From Streptomyces cynarae (GTDB lineage Bacteria; Actinomycetota; Actinomycetes; Streptomycetales; Streptomycetaceae): a DNA stretch of 64,000 nt. Under the pieces are notes generated by a model, which worked only from the letters and a program-made list of their open reading frames with translations, was not told the origin of the DNA and searched no databases. Each line of letters starts with the position of its first letter. Position 1 is the first letter of the stretch. The stretch spans positions 5,610,001-5,674,000 of the forward strand of contig NZ_CP106793.1 of the NCBI RefSeq assembly GCF_025642135.1, given 5' to 3'. The translations under genes and the position numbers were made by a program. Shown piece by piece: positions 1 through 10,535 of this stretch.

Positions 1-305
1 ACCAGGTCGCGGATCACCGGGAAGGTGCGCAGGGGAGTGACGGTGATCGTCTCCTCCCGGTCGAACACCGACATCCGCGTCATGCACATCAGCCGCGGCC
101 GCCCGTTGATCTCCGCCGAGCACGAACCGCACTTGCCGGCCTTGCAGTTCCAGCGCACCGCGAGATCCGGGGCCTGGGTGGCCTGAAGACGGTGGATGAT
201 GTCCAGCACCACCTCGCCGTCGTTGACCTCGACCTTGAAGTCCTCCAGGCCGCCGCCGCTCACATCGCCCCGCCACACCTTGAAGCGGGCTTCATAGCTG
301 CTCAT
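1..305 (-). CDS. sdhB: succinate dehydrogenase iron-sulfur subunit (partial, C-terminus off window)
   Basis: The N-terminal 101 residues of a succinate dehydrogenase/fumarate reductase iron-sulfur protein, which passes electrons from the flavoprotein to the membrane anchor and quinone. The plant-type 2Fe-2S ligand cluster is visible as CKAGKCGSC followed by a downstream Cys in RPRLMC. The ATG at 305 overlaps the sdhA stop codon as ATGA, so the two are translationally coupled. The gene continues leftwards out of the window, so the C-terminal 3Fe-4S/4Fe-4S domain is not seen. Family assignment is strong because of the motif and the operon partners. Confidence 0.92.
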   Translation of the reverse strand, partial: MSSYEARFKVWRGDVSGGGLEDFKVEVNDGEVVLDIIHRLQATQAPDLAVRWNCKAGKCGSCSAEINGRPRLMCMTRMSVFDREETITVTPLRTFPVIRDL

Positions 306-2275
306 TCGTACAGCTCCTCTTCGGCGAGGTACTTCACCAGCTCCTCCTTCTCGAAGAGGGCGAGCAGGTCGGGGCGGACGGGTTCGGTGGTCTCCCGGGT
401 GAGCGCGATCTGGCCCCGGACCGGGTCCGTCGCCGCCAGGCCCCCCGTCGGGTCGGTGAGCCGGCACAGCAGGTTGATCCGCCGCCACGCGCGGTCCATC
501 GACGGGAAGTCCTCGCGGGTGTGACCGCCGCGCGACTCCGTGCGCTCCAGCGCGGCCCGCGCCACGCACTCGCTGACCAGCAGCATGTTCCGCAGGTCCA
601 GCGCCAGATGCCAGCCCGGGTTGTACTGCCGGTGCCCCTCGACGCCCGCCCGGCGCGCCCGCACCCGCAACTCCGCCAGCTTCTTCAGCGCCTGCTGCAT
701 CTCCGACTCGCGGCGGATGATGCCGACCAGGTCGTTCATGGTCTGCTGGAGCTCCTGGTGCAGGGCGTAGGGGTTCTCCGGTGGGCGGCCCCCTTCCCCG
801 ATGTCCTCGCCGGGCGCCGGACCCTCCGCAGAGAACGGGCGCAGCGCCTCGGCCGCCGCAGTGTCCACCTGGACCTCGTCCACGCGGGGCCGCTCGGGCA
901 GCCCCATGGCGTACTGCGCCGCGTGCAGACCGGCCCGGCGCCCGAACACCAGCAGGTCGGAGAGCGAGTTGCCGCCCAGCCGGTTGGAGCCGTGCATCCC
1001 GCCGGCCACCTCCCCGGCCGCGTACAGGCCCGTGACCCCACGGGCCGCCGCCGTGTCCGAGTCGACCGCCACGCCGCCCATCACGTAGTGGCAGGTCGGC
1101 CCGACCTCCATCGCCTCGGCGGTGATGTCCACGTCCGCCAGCTCCTTGAACTGGTGGTACATCGACGGCAGCCGGCGCCGGACGACCTCGGCCGGCATGC
1201 GCGTCGACACGTCCAGGAAGACACCGCCGTGCGGGGAGCCCCGGCCCGCCTTCACCTCTGCGTTGATGGCGCGCGCCACCTCGTCCCGGGGCAGCAGCTC
1301 GGGCGGGCGGCGGTTGTGCTCCGGGTCGTCGTACCAGCGGTCGGCCTCCGCCTCCGTCTCCGCGTACTTCTCCTTGAAGACGTCGGGGACGTAGTCGAAC
1401 ATGAACCGCTTGCCGTCGGAGTTCATGAGCACCCCGCCGTCGCCGCGCACCGACTCGGTGACGAGGATGCCCTTCACCGACGGCGGCCAGACCATGCCGG
1501 TCGGGTGGAACTGCACGAACTCCATGTTCAGCAGCGGCGCCCCGGCGAGCAGCGCCAGCGCGTGCCCGTCGCCGGTGTACTCCCAGGAGTTCGACGTCAC
1601 CTTGAAGGACTTGCCGATGCCGCCTGTCGCGATCACGACCGCCGGGGCTTCGAGGACGAAGAAGCGGCCGGACTCGCGCTCGTAGGCGAAGACACCCGAC
1701 ACCCGACCCGCGGCGGAGCCGCTGTCGGACGCCGTGTCCTTCAGGATCCGGGTGACCGTGCACTCCTGGAACACCTTCAGCCGGGACTCGTAGTCGCCGG
1801 TCTCCTCCTTGTCCTCCTGCTGGAGCGCGACGATCTTCTGCTGGAGCGTGCGGATCAGCTCGAGCCCCGTACGGTCACCGACGTGCGCCAGGCGCGCGTA
1901 CTCGTGGCCGCCGAAGTTGCGTTGGGAGATCTTCCCGTCCTGCGTACGGTCGAACAGGGCGCCCCAGGTCTCCAGCTCCCAGACCCGGTCGGGTGCCTCC
2001 CGGGCGTGCAGCTCGGCCATCCGCCACTGGTTGAGGAACTTCCCGCCGCGCATGGTGTCGCGGAAGTGCACCTGCCAGTTGTCGTGCGGGTTGGCGTTGC
2101 CCATCGCCGCCGCGATGCCGCCCTCCGCCATCACCGTGTGCGCCTTGCCGAACAGCGACTTGCAGATCACGGCCGTGCGGGCGCCGCGCTCGCGGGCCTC
2201 GATGGCGGCGCGCAGCCCGGCGCCGCCGGCCCCGACCACGACCACGTCCCACTCCTGCCGGTCGACCACGGACAT
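302..2275 (-). CDS. sdhA: succinate dehydrogenase flavoprotein subunit
   Basis: FAD-containing catalytic subunit of succinate:quinone oxidoreductase, about 657 residues, the family length. The N-terminal Rossmann dinucleotide-binding motif VVVVGAGGAGLRAA is followed by the KAHTVMAEGG segment, which holds the His normally linked covalently to FAD. The RLGGNSLSDLLVFGRRAG block near residue 430 is the usual active-site/FAD region. I prefer the ATG at 2275, seven bases after a GAGG ribosome site; the GTG at 2278 is the alternative. It lies between the anchor gene and sdhB in one minus-strand operon, so it works in the TCA cycle and respiratory chain on the inner face of the membrane. Confidence 0.95.
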   Translation of the reverse strand: MSVVDRQEWDVVVVGAGGAGLRAAIEARERGARTAVICKSLFGKAHTVMAEGGIAAAMGNANPHDNWQVHFRDTMRGGKFLNQWRMAELHAREAPDRVWELETWGALFDRTQDGKISQRNFGGHEYARLAHVGDRTGLELIRTLQQKIVALQQEDKEETGDYESRLKVFQECTVTRILKDTASDSGSAAGRVSGVFAYERESGRFFVLEAPAVVIATGGIGKSFKVTSNSWEYTGDGHALALLAGAPLLNMEFVQFHPTGMVWPPSVKGILVTESVRGDGGVLMNSDGKRFMFDYVPDVFKEKYAETEAEADRWYDDPEHNRRPPELLPRDEVARAINAEVKAGRGSPHGGVFLDVSTRMPAEVVRRRLPSMYHQFKELADVDITAEAMEVGPTCHYVMGGVAVDSDTAAARGVTGLYAAGEVAGGMHGSNRLGGNSLSDLLVFGRRAGLHAAQYAMGLPERPRVDEVQVDTAAAEALRPFSAEGPAPGEDIGEGGRPPENPYALHQELQQTMNDLVGIIRRESEMQQALKKLAELRVRARRAGVEGHRQYNPGWHLALDLRNMLLVSECVARAALERTESRGGHTREDFPSMDRAWRRINLLCRLTDPTGGLAATDPVRGQIALTRETTEPVRPDLLALFEKEELVKYLAEEELYE

Positions 2276-2293
2276 CACAAGGCCTCACTGTCG

Positions 2294-3139
2294 TCAGAAG
2301 AAGCGCGGATCGGCGAAGGCGCCGGACGCCACCAGGTACACGTAGAAGTCGGCGAGGGCCACGCTGACCAGGGACGCCCACGCCAGCAGCATGTGCCGGG
2401 CGTTGAGCCGGCTGATGAACACCCACGCCTTGTAGCGCACCGGGTGCTCAGAGAAGTGCTTGAGCTTTCCGCCGACGATGTGCCGGCAGGAATGACAGGA
2501 GAGCGTGTACGCCCAGATCAGCGCGATGTTCACCAGGAAGACCAGGGTGCCGAGCCCCATGTGGCCCCAGCGGTAGTGCTGGTCGCGGAAGGCGAGCACG
2601 GTGTCGTAGGTGAGGACGCCCGCCACCAGGAGCGCCGCGTAGAAGAAGTACCGGTGGACGTTCTGCAGGATCAGCGGGAAGCGGGTCTCGCCGGTGTACT
2701 TCTTGTGCGGCTCCGCCACCGCGCAGGCCGGGGGCGACGCCCAGAAGCCGCGGTAGTAGGCCTTGCGGTAGTAGTAGCAGGTCAGGCGGAAGCCCAGCGG
2801 GAAGATCAGGATGATGATCGCCGGGGAGATCGCCCACCAGCTGCCGAAGAGGTCCGCGTTGGGGCCCGCGTGCATGGTCCGGCACCGCTCCGCCAGGCAA
2901 GGCGAGTAGAACGGCGAGACGTACGGCGCGGCGTAGTAGTGCGCGTCGGCGAAGGCGCGCCAGGTCGAGTACACGACGAAGGCCAGCAGCCCGGCGGCGG
3001 TGCCGGCCGGGGCCAGCCACCAGCGGTCGGTACGCAGGTGGCGCCCGGGGATCGCGGCGCGCCTGCCGGTCCGCTCGCCGCCGGGCACGGCGGCGTGGGT
3101 GTCGGGGGATTCGGTGCCAGTGGCCAACTTGGGACGCAC
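2294..3139 (-). CDS. sdhC: succinate dehydrogenase membrane anchor, Sdh1 type
   Basis: Polytopic membrane protein of about 281 residues with five hydrophobic segments, sitting directly upstream of sdhA in the same operon. It is the likely membrane anchor and quinone-reducing subunit. A CHSCRH motif (about residues 215-220) lies at the end of the fourth helix. In the mycobacterial Sdh1 complex the anchor carries a membrane-embedded Rieske-type cluster held by Cys and His, and this motif would fit that role; that step is inference. The start is uncertain: GTG at 3139 overlaps the purine-rich site GAAGAAGG, and a TTG at 3127 with wider spacing is the alternative. There is no ATG until well inside the conserved region. 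Confidence 0.82.
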   Translation of the reverse strand: MRPKLATGTESPDTHAAVPGGERTGRRAAIPGRHLRTDRWWLAPAGTAAGLLAFVVYSTWRAFADAHYYAAPYVSPFYSPCLAERCRTMHAGPNADLFGSWWAISPAIIILIFPLGFRLTCYYYRKAYYRGFWASPPACAVAEPHKKYTGETRFPLILQNVHRYFFYAALLVAGVLTYDTVLAFRDQHYRWGHMGLGTLVFLVNIALIWAYTLSCHSCRHIVGGKLKHFSEHPVRYKAWVFISRLNARHMLLAWASLVSVALADFYVYLVASGAFADPRFF

Positions 3140-3147
3140 CTTCTTCG

Positions 3148-3438
3148 TCAGGGGGCGTGCCGGTCGCGGGCGCCGAGACCCTCGTCGTCCGAGTCCGTCC
3201 ACAGGGTGGTGTCGTACGGGGTGTCGGGGATGGCGACGAGATCGGGCCGCCGCAAGGCGCCTGCCGCACTGGCCGCCTCGCGCAGCAGCGCCACGCTCTC
3301 GCGCAGGTGGTCGGCGTCGGTGCGGACACGGCGGATGTCGAGCCCGCCGCTGCCCATCTGCCGCTCCAGCCGCCCGACCGACCGGCACAGGTCGTCGAGG
3401 CAGCGCTGGACCGATGTCAGTTCCTCGTGCACGGACAT
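3148..3438 (-). CDS. small hypothetical protein heading the sdh operon
   Basis: A 96-residue acidic, probably helical protein that I do not recognise. It starts with MSVHEELTSVQRCLDDLC and has heptad-like spacing of Leu/Val over the first 60 residues, suggesting a short coiled coil, then a polar tail ending in RDRHAP. It has no signal peptide, membrane segment or metal motif. Its stop lies nine bases upstream of the proposed GTG of the succinate dehydrogenase anchor gene, so it is probably the first gene of that operon. GC and codon use match its neighbours. A regulatory or assembly role is possible from context only. Confidence 0.65.
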   Translation of the reverse strand: MSVHEELTSVQRCLDDLCRSVGRLERQMGSGGLDIRRVRTDADHLRESVALLREAASAAGALRRPDLVAIPDTPYDTTLWTDSDDEGLGARDRHAP

Positions 3439-3810
3439 GACGTGACCTCGCTTCCACGGGTCCTTCGGACCGGGTCGGCAACGCTCATGCGCCTGCGAGT
3501 GTTGCGCGTCACACCGACCGTAGGGAAGGGACATGCAGCGATTGGCCGACGCACGGGGGTGTGTGCGGGTGCGTTTTCGAATCTCCCGCCACGCCGGGGT
3601 GAAGGCGGCGGGGGTACGGACAGGCGGCCGGCTGCGCCATACGGGTGAGCTTGCCCCGCCGCGTCGTCGTGTCGCCGCATCCCGTCGGCCCCTTTCCTCT
3701 TCAGTGGGCGCATACATCTGATCAGCTCCAAATACCCCCAATACTCCCAAACCGGATCATAACGCCCTAACCCCGCTCATCCGCGGAGCGGCCCCTCGGA
3801 GGTAGACGTG
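3439..3810. promoter_or_regulatory. divergent promoter region, sdh operon / orphan binding protein
   Basis: 372 bases without a gene between the minus-strand sdh operon and the plus-strand binding-protein gene. Most is GC-rich, but 3700-3775 is notably AT-richer and contains a run which on the minus strand reads as three imperfect direct repeats of TTGGGRGTA/TTTGGAG (about 3725-3755). This is the likely position of one or both promoters or an activator site. No convincing paired -35/-10 boxes could be fixed by eye. Confidence 0.4.
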
Positions 3811-5922
3811 ATGTCCCACGACGGTGTCGGACCGCGCGCGGTAATGCGCTCGGTCGCATTCCTCACCGCGGGAGCCCTCGCGGCCCCGGCGCTCGCCGCC
3901 TGCAGCGCCGACGACGAGCAGAAGAGCAAGCCGGTCGCCGCGCAGGACGTCGCTCCCGCCGCCCGCGCCCTCGTCGCCGAGGGGGGCACCCTGCGCTGGG
4001 CCGTCGACGCCGTGCCCGAGACCCTGAACACCTTCCAGGCGGACGCCGGCGCCACGACCACCCGCATCGCGGGCGCCGTCCTGCCCTCGCTGTTCCGATT
4101 GGACGCGCAGGGGCGCCCGCAGCGCGATCCGGACTTCCTGGAGTCCGCCAAGGTGGTGTCGACCGAGCCCAAGCAGGTGGTCGTCTACCGCCTCAACCAG
4201 CAGGCCGTCTGGAGCGACGGCCGGGAGATCGGCGCCGACGACTTCGCCGCCCAGTGGCGCGCCCTCGCCGGCAAGGACAACGCCTACTGGACCGCCCGCA
4301 ACGCCGGCTACGACCGCATCGAGAAGGTGGAGCGCGGGGCGAACAACCTCGAGGTCAAGGTCACCTTCGCCAAGCCGTACGCCGACTGGCGGTCGCTGTT
4401 CTCGCCGCTGTACCCGAAGGACGTCACGGGCACCCCGGACAGTTTCAACGACGCGGCCAGACGCGGCCTGAAGGTCACCGCCGGCCCCTTCTCCCTCGCC
4501 AAGGTGGACCGCAAGGGTGGGGAGGTCACCCTCGGCCGCAATCCGCGCTGGTGGGGGCGGCCCGCGAAGCTCTCCCAGATCGTGCTCGTGGCCGTACCGC
4601 TCGACCAGCGGGCCGCCGCGCTCGCCGACGGCAAGGTCGACATGGCGGAGGTGAACCCGGAGGACGCCGAGCGGATCACCCGCGCCGCCCGCGACAAGGG
4701 CAGCAAGCCCCTTCAGGGCCCCTCCGCGACCCCCAGCGGCGCCACGGGCGTCCCCGGCGCCGAGCAGCAGCAGGCCCTGCGCGGCTTCGTGATCCGCAAG
4801 TCCCTGGAACCCGCCTACACCCAGCTCGCCCTCAACGGCTCCCGGGGCCCCCTCACCGACGAGCGGGTGCGCCGGGCGATCGCCCGCGCCCTGGACCGCA
4901 CCGAGCTGGCCGGGCTGGTCCTCAAGCCGCTCGGGCTGCCCGCCGTTCCTGTCGGCAGCCACCTGGCGCTCGCCGGGCAGGACGCCTACCAGGACAACAG
5001 CGGCTCCCTCGGCAAACAGGACACCGCCCAGGCGCAGGCGCTGCTGACCGAGGCGGGCTGGGTGCCCGGCGGGACGGTCAAGGAAGAGCCGAAAAAGAAG
5101 AAGGGCGCGGCCGGACCCGAGGGCCACAAGGCGGAGCACGGGGACGGCACGGGCGACGACGGCGCCTACATCGTCGGCGAGGACAACAAGCCGCCCGCCC
5201 AGCACGACCCCCGCGACCACGCGAACAAGCCCGCCGACGAACAGGCGGGCCGGCGCCTCGACGGCGAGCTCCAGCAGGAGCCCGGCCGGCGTCCGGGCGG
5301 GGCGCCGGGGGCGTACGCGCCCAAGGGGACGGCCGCGCCGGGCGGTGCCGCCTCCGGGGTGCTCGCCAAGGACGGCAAGGCGCTGCAGCTGCGGTTCGTG
5401 CTGCCTTCCGGACCGGGCTCGAAGACCCTGCGGACCGTGGGTGACCGCATCGCCCGCATGCTTCAGAAGGTCGGGATCCGCACGGAGATCACCGACGTCC
5501 CCGACGACAGCTACTTCAAGGACCACGTCGCGTCCGGGGACTACGACCTGGCGCTGTACTCCTGGCCCGCGACCGCGTTCCCCGCGACCGACGCCCGGCC
5601 GATCTTCGCCAAGCCGGTGCCGGCGGCGGACGGCTCACTGAGCGTCGAACAGAACTACACGCGGGTCGGCACCGACCAGGTGGACCAGCTCTTCGACCAG
5701 GCGATCGCCACACTGGACGAGGGCGAGGAACGGGACCTGGTCCGCAAGGCCGACGCCCGCATCTGGGCCACGGCGGCCTCCATCCCGCTCTACCAGCGCC
5801 CCCAGCTCACAGCCACCCGCACCGACCTGGCGAACGCGGGCTCGTTCGGCTTCGAGACCCCGGTCTACGAGGACATGGGCTACCTGAAGAAGGGCGCAAA
5901 ACCGTCCCCGCGGGCTTCCTAG
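3811..5922 (+). CDS. lipoprotein solute-binding protein (family 5) with low-complexity insertion
   Basis: About 703 residues; extracytoplasmic binding protein of the dipeptide/oligopeptide (DppA/OppA) family. The signal peptide ends in a lipobox LAAC with the lipid-anchored Cys at about residue 31. The family core (LRWAVDAVPETLNTFQ, then WSDGREIGADDF) follows. Residues about 423-515 form a Lys/Gly/Pro/Asp-rich stretch absent from ordinary family members, which lengthens the C-terminal lobe. The ATG at 3811 is preferred over the GTG at 3808 because it sits seven bases after GGAGGT. No permease or ATPase genes follow on this side (typA is next), so it is an orphan binding protein that may serve one of the nearby transporters or act as a sensor. 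Confidence 0.87.
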   Translation: MSHDGVGPRAVMRSVAFLTAGALAAPALAACSADDEQKSKPVAAQDVAPAARALVAEGGTLRWAVDAVPETLNTFQADAGATTTRIAGAVLPSLFRLDAQGRPQRDPDFLESAKVVSTEPKQVVVYRLNQQAVWSDGREIGADDFAAQWRALAGKDNAYWTARNAGYDRIEKVERGANNLEVKVTFAKPYADWRSLFSPLYPKDVTGTPDSFNDAARRGLKVTAGPFSLAKVDRKGGEVTLGRNPRWWGRPAKLSQIVLVAVPLDQRAAALADGKVDMAEVNPEDAERITRAARDKGSKPLQGPSATPSGATGVPGAEQQQALRGFVIRKSLEPAYTQLALNGSRGPLTDERVRRAIARALDRTELAGLVLKPLGLPAVPVGSHLALAGQDAYQDNSGSLGKQDTAQAQALLTEAGWVPGGTVKEEPKKKKGAAGPEGHKAEHGDGTGDDGAYIVGEDNKPPAQHDPRDHANKPADEQAGRRLDGELQQEPGRRPGGAPGAYAPKGTAAPGGAASGVLAKDGKALQLRFVLPSGPGSKTLRTVGDRIARMLQKVGIRTEITDVPDDSYFKDHVASGDYDLALYSWPATAFPATDARPIFAKPVPAADGSLSVEQNYTRVGTDQVDQLFDQAIATLDEGEERDLVRKADARIWATAASIPLYQRPQLTATRTDLANAGSFGFETPVYEDMGYLKKGAKPSPRAS

Positions 5923-5948
5923 CTGCGGGCAGTCGTGCCGCTGGGGCC

Positions 5949-5988
5949 ATGGGGGCCCCGCTCGAGGAGCCGAGAGCCTGGTGGAGGG
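5949..5988 (+). repeat. degenerate copy of the GGGGGTCCCC interspersed element
   Basis: The stretch GGGGGCCCCGCTCGAGGAGC followed by CGAGAGCCTGGTGGAG resembles the better-conserved elements at 30726-30766 and 61448-61488, in the same order of blocks, but has lost several bases. It lies in the gap between the binding-protein gene and typA. Confidence 0.4.
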
Positions 5989-6214
5989 TGGGCGCAGCGG
6001 GCACCCCGTAGCGCCGGGTTGCGCACCCCACCCCCGCCCAGCCTCGGTACCGGGCGCCGCAAACCACCCTGAGCTGCACCAACGTGACCCGGCCCCCCTC
6101 AGCGGCAGCGCCCCCGTACCATGGGGTGAGGCCGTGGCACGTTCAGCCCGGCAGGGCGCGCGTACCGAGGACGTACGCGCAGCCGTCCTCACCATTCCGG
6201 GAGTACGCCGCAAT

Positions 6215-8131
<1,917 letters not shown>

Positions 8132-8156
8132 TTTCCGGCCACCCACCGGCCACCTA

Positions 8157-8201
8157 CGACAGGGTCGGGCGCTCCGCGAGACGGGGTGCCCGACCCTGTC
8201 G
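8157..8201 (+). terminator. typA terminator
   Basis: Perfect 14-bp stem CGACAGGGTCGGGC / GCCCGACCCTGTCG with a 17-base loop, just after the typA stop. There is no long T-tract, as is usual for Streptomyces terminators. Confidence 0.85.
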
Positions 8202-8765
8202 CGCAGAACAAGCGGGATAGGGAAAACCCTTCACTTCTTCAAGGGAGCCGCACAGCCCGACCCGTGCGCACTACCCTGCTGACGAGGTGCATTCCGGCCA
8301 TGCCAGGCGGATCGCCGGCGAACGGGCTTTGCGGCGGCGGCCGTTCACCCGAACAGGACGGCGCGTGCACGGTGTGCATCGGTGTGCGCGTACGCCAGTG
8401 GCGCCCCCGCACACCTTCACCGTAACCGCAACCGGATTTTTTCCCCCGAGTGTCCGGAATGCGGACACCCATCCCCGGTAGATGTGTAACAAGTCCGTTT
8501 CGCAGGGATCTTTCGGCAAACCGTTTGTCCGGATTTTGGAAGATGTACGGGCCAGGTGTGATGGAACCGAGACCTTAGGGGTGTGGTTCGTCCCTGGTCG
8601 ATGGCAGATAGTTAGGCGCGTAGAGCTCGGATCAACGGGTCATGCGCTATCGGTGGCGCCGACTCACGAGCGCGGGGGACACCTGAACGTTTCAGGCGCC
8701 GGTGACGGCGACGTGTCAGGTGTCCTCCCATGCGGTGAACCATTGGACTCATGAGGAGGAGCCCC
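8202..8765 (+). promoter_or_regulatory. long leader/promoter region of peptide ABC cassette 1
   Basis: A 564-base gap with no plausible gene in front of the first peptide-transporter cassette. Two operator-like inverted repeats stand out: TGTCCG-5-CGGACA at 8451-8467, and GGCAAAC-C-GTTTGTCC at 8515-8530. The region is less GC-rich from 8425 to 8640 than the coding DNA around it. The length and the paired palindromes suggest a regulated promoter, as expected for a BldK-like developmental transporter. The exact start of transcription cannot be placed by eye. The ribosome site AGGAGG is at 8754-8759. Confidence 0.5.
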
Positions 8766-10385
8766 ATGCGTGGTGCCAAGAGCGCCAAGTGGGTTGCGAT
8801 AGCCGCGGTTGTGGCGCTGGGCGCGACGGCCTGCGGTGGTGGCGGGGACAGCGGCTCGGGCGGCGGCAAGAGCAACGGCATCGTGTCGATGGAGATCGGT
8901 GAGCCGCAGAACAGCCTGGTCCCCACCAACACGTACGAGACCGAGGGCGGCCAGGTCATCAACGCTCTCTTCACGGGTCTGACCAAGCTCGACGGCAACA
9001 ACAAGGTCGTCAACGCGATGGCGCAGTCGATCGAGACCAAGGACAACAAGGTCTGGACGATCAAGCTGAAGCCGGGCTACACCTTCCACAACGGCGAGAA
9101 GGTGACCGCCCAGTCGTTCATCGACGCCTGGAACTACGGCGCCAACCAGACGAACGCACAGCAGACCAACCCGCTGTTCAGCCACATCCAGGGCTACAAG
9201 GACCTGAACCCGGGCGAGGGCAAGAAGCCCAAGACCGACAAGATGTCGGGTCTGAAGGCCATCGACGACAACACCCTCCAGGTCACCCTGGACGGTCCGT
9301 TCTCGGCGTTCCCGTCGCAGCTGTCCTTCACCGCGTTCGTCCCGGTGCCCAAGGCGTTCTTCAAGGACCCGAAGGGCTTCGGCGAGGCCCCGATCGGCAA
9401 CGGCCCCTTCATGATGAAGGGGAAGGTCAAGCACAACCAGGAAATCGACACGGTCAAGTACGACAAGTACCCGGACGCCTCGAAGATCGAGGTCAAGGGG
9501 GTCGACTTCAAGATCTACTCGAACCTGGACACGGCCTACAAGGACCTGGTCGCGGGCAACCTCGACATCGACATCAACGTCCCGACCTCGGGTCTGCCGA
9601 CCTACAAGAAGGACCTGCCCGGCCGCACGATCGACGAGGCCGACTCGGCCGTCGGCTACATCGGCTTCCCGATCAAGTACAACAAGGCGTTCCAGAACGC
9701 GGACCTGCGCAAGTCCATCTCCATGGCGATCGACCGGAAGACGATCGCCGAGAAGGTCTTCGTCGGTGCCCGTACGCCCGCGGACGACTACATCAGCCCC
9801 ATCATCGACGGCTACCGCAAGGGCGCCTGCGGTGAGGCCTGCACCTACAACCCGAGCAAGGCCAAGGAGCTCTACAAGCAGGCCGGCGGGCTGCCCGGCA
9901 ACTCGCTGGAGATCGGCTACAACGCCGACGGCGGCCACAAGGAGTGGGTCGAGGCGGTCGCCAACCAGCTCCAGCAGAACCTGGGCATCAAGGTGACGGC
10001 CAAGCCGTTCGAGCAGTTCCAGGCCATCCTCAACGACCTGGACGCGAAGAAGTACCAGGGCGCGTTCCGCATGGCGTGGAGCATGGACTACCCGGACATG
10101 GAGGACTACCTCCGTCCGGTCTTCTCGAAGGACGCCATCGCCAACGGCTCCAACTACTCCGGCTACGTCAACGAGGAGTTCGAGAAGCTCCTCGTCAAGG
10201 GCGACCAGGCCCCGACGCACGAGGAAGCCGTCAAGATCTACCAGCAGGCCGACGACGTCCTCCTGAAGGACCTGCCGTACATCCCGGTGTACTTCTACAC
10301 GCTGAACGCAGGTTTCAGCGAGAACATCAAGTCGATGACGGTCGCCGGCCACCAGGTCCTGTGGGACACGGTCAAGCTCGGCTGA
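8766..10385 (+). CDS. BldK-type oligopeptide-binding lipoprotein, cassette 1
   Basis: About 539 residues; extracytoplasmic solute-binding protein of the OppA family. The signal peptide has lipobox GATAC with the modified Cys at residue 23, followed by a Gly/Ser linker. Family blocks include EPQNSLVPTNTYETEGGQV, the FHNGEKVTAQSFIDAWNYG region and AYKDLVAGNLDIDINVP. The ATG at 8766 follows AGGAGG at the right distance; an in-frame ATG at 8751 precedes that site and is rejected. It begins an operon with two permeases and two ATPases. By family it captures oligopeptides at the cell surface; a BldK-like role in aerial growth signalling is inference from resemblance. Confidence 0.9.
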   Translation: MRGAKSAKWVAIAAVVALGATACGGGGDSGSGGGKSNGIVSMEIGEPQNSLVPTNTYETEGGQVINALFTGLTKLDGNNKVVNAMAQSIETKDNKVWTIKLKPGYTFHNGEKVTAQSFIDAWNYGANQTNAQQTNPLFSHIQGYKDLNPGEGKKPKTDKMSGLKAIDDNTLQVTLDGPFSAFPSQLSFTAFVPVPKAFFKDPKGFGEAPIGNGPFMMKGKVKHNQEIDTVKYDKYPDASKIEVKGVDFKIYSNLDTAYKDLVAGNLDIDINVPTSGLPTYKKDLPGRTIDEADSAVGYIGFPIKYNKAFQNADLRKSISMAIDRKTIAEKVFVGARTPADDYISPIIDGYRKGACGEACTYNPSKAKELYKQAGGLPGNSLEIGYNADGGHKEWVEAVANQLQQNLGIKVTAKPFEQFQAILNDLDAKKYQGAFRMAWSMDYPDMEDYLRPVFSKDAIANGSNYSGYVNEEFEKLLVKGDQAPTHEEAVKIYQQADDVLLKDLPYIPVYFYTLNAGFSENIKSMTVAGHQVLWDTVKLG

Positions 10386-10414
10386 GCCGTATCTGAACAG
10401 GTCCGACACGCGGC

Positions 10415-10468
10415 CAGAGGGTGAGCAGGGGGAGGGGCTCGAAGCCTTCCCCTGCTCACCCCTTCTGG
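10415..10468 (+). terminator. intercistronic hairpin after binding-protein gene
   Basis: A long stem centred on GGTGAGCAGGGG / CCCCTGCTCACC, extended on both sides with small bulges, lies between the binding-protein gene and the first permease gene. In such operons a hairpin here usually lets the binding protein be made in excess by partial termination or by protecting the upstream message. Confidence 0.7.
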
Positions 10469-10535
10469 CGTCTCCCGTCCGACAGTGCCGCCGCCCCGGC
10501 CACGGGCGGATCGAGCACCCCCCTCTGGAGCACCC

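Noticed and set aside
521..3445. A 974-codon plus-strand open frame across the sdh operon
   Set aside because: It is antisense to three recognisable genes, is rich in Arg/His/Val/Pro with no domain, and arises from third-position G/C bias.
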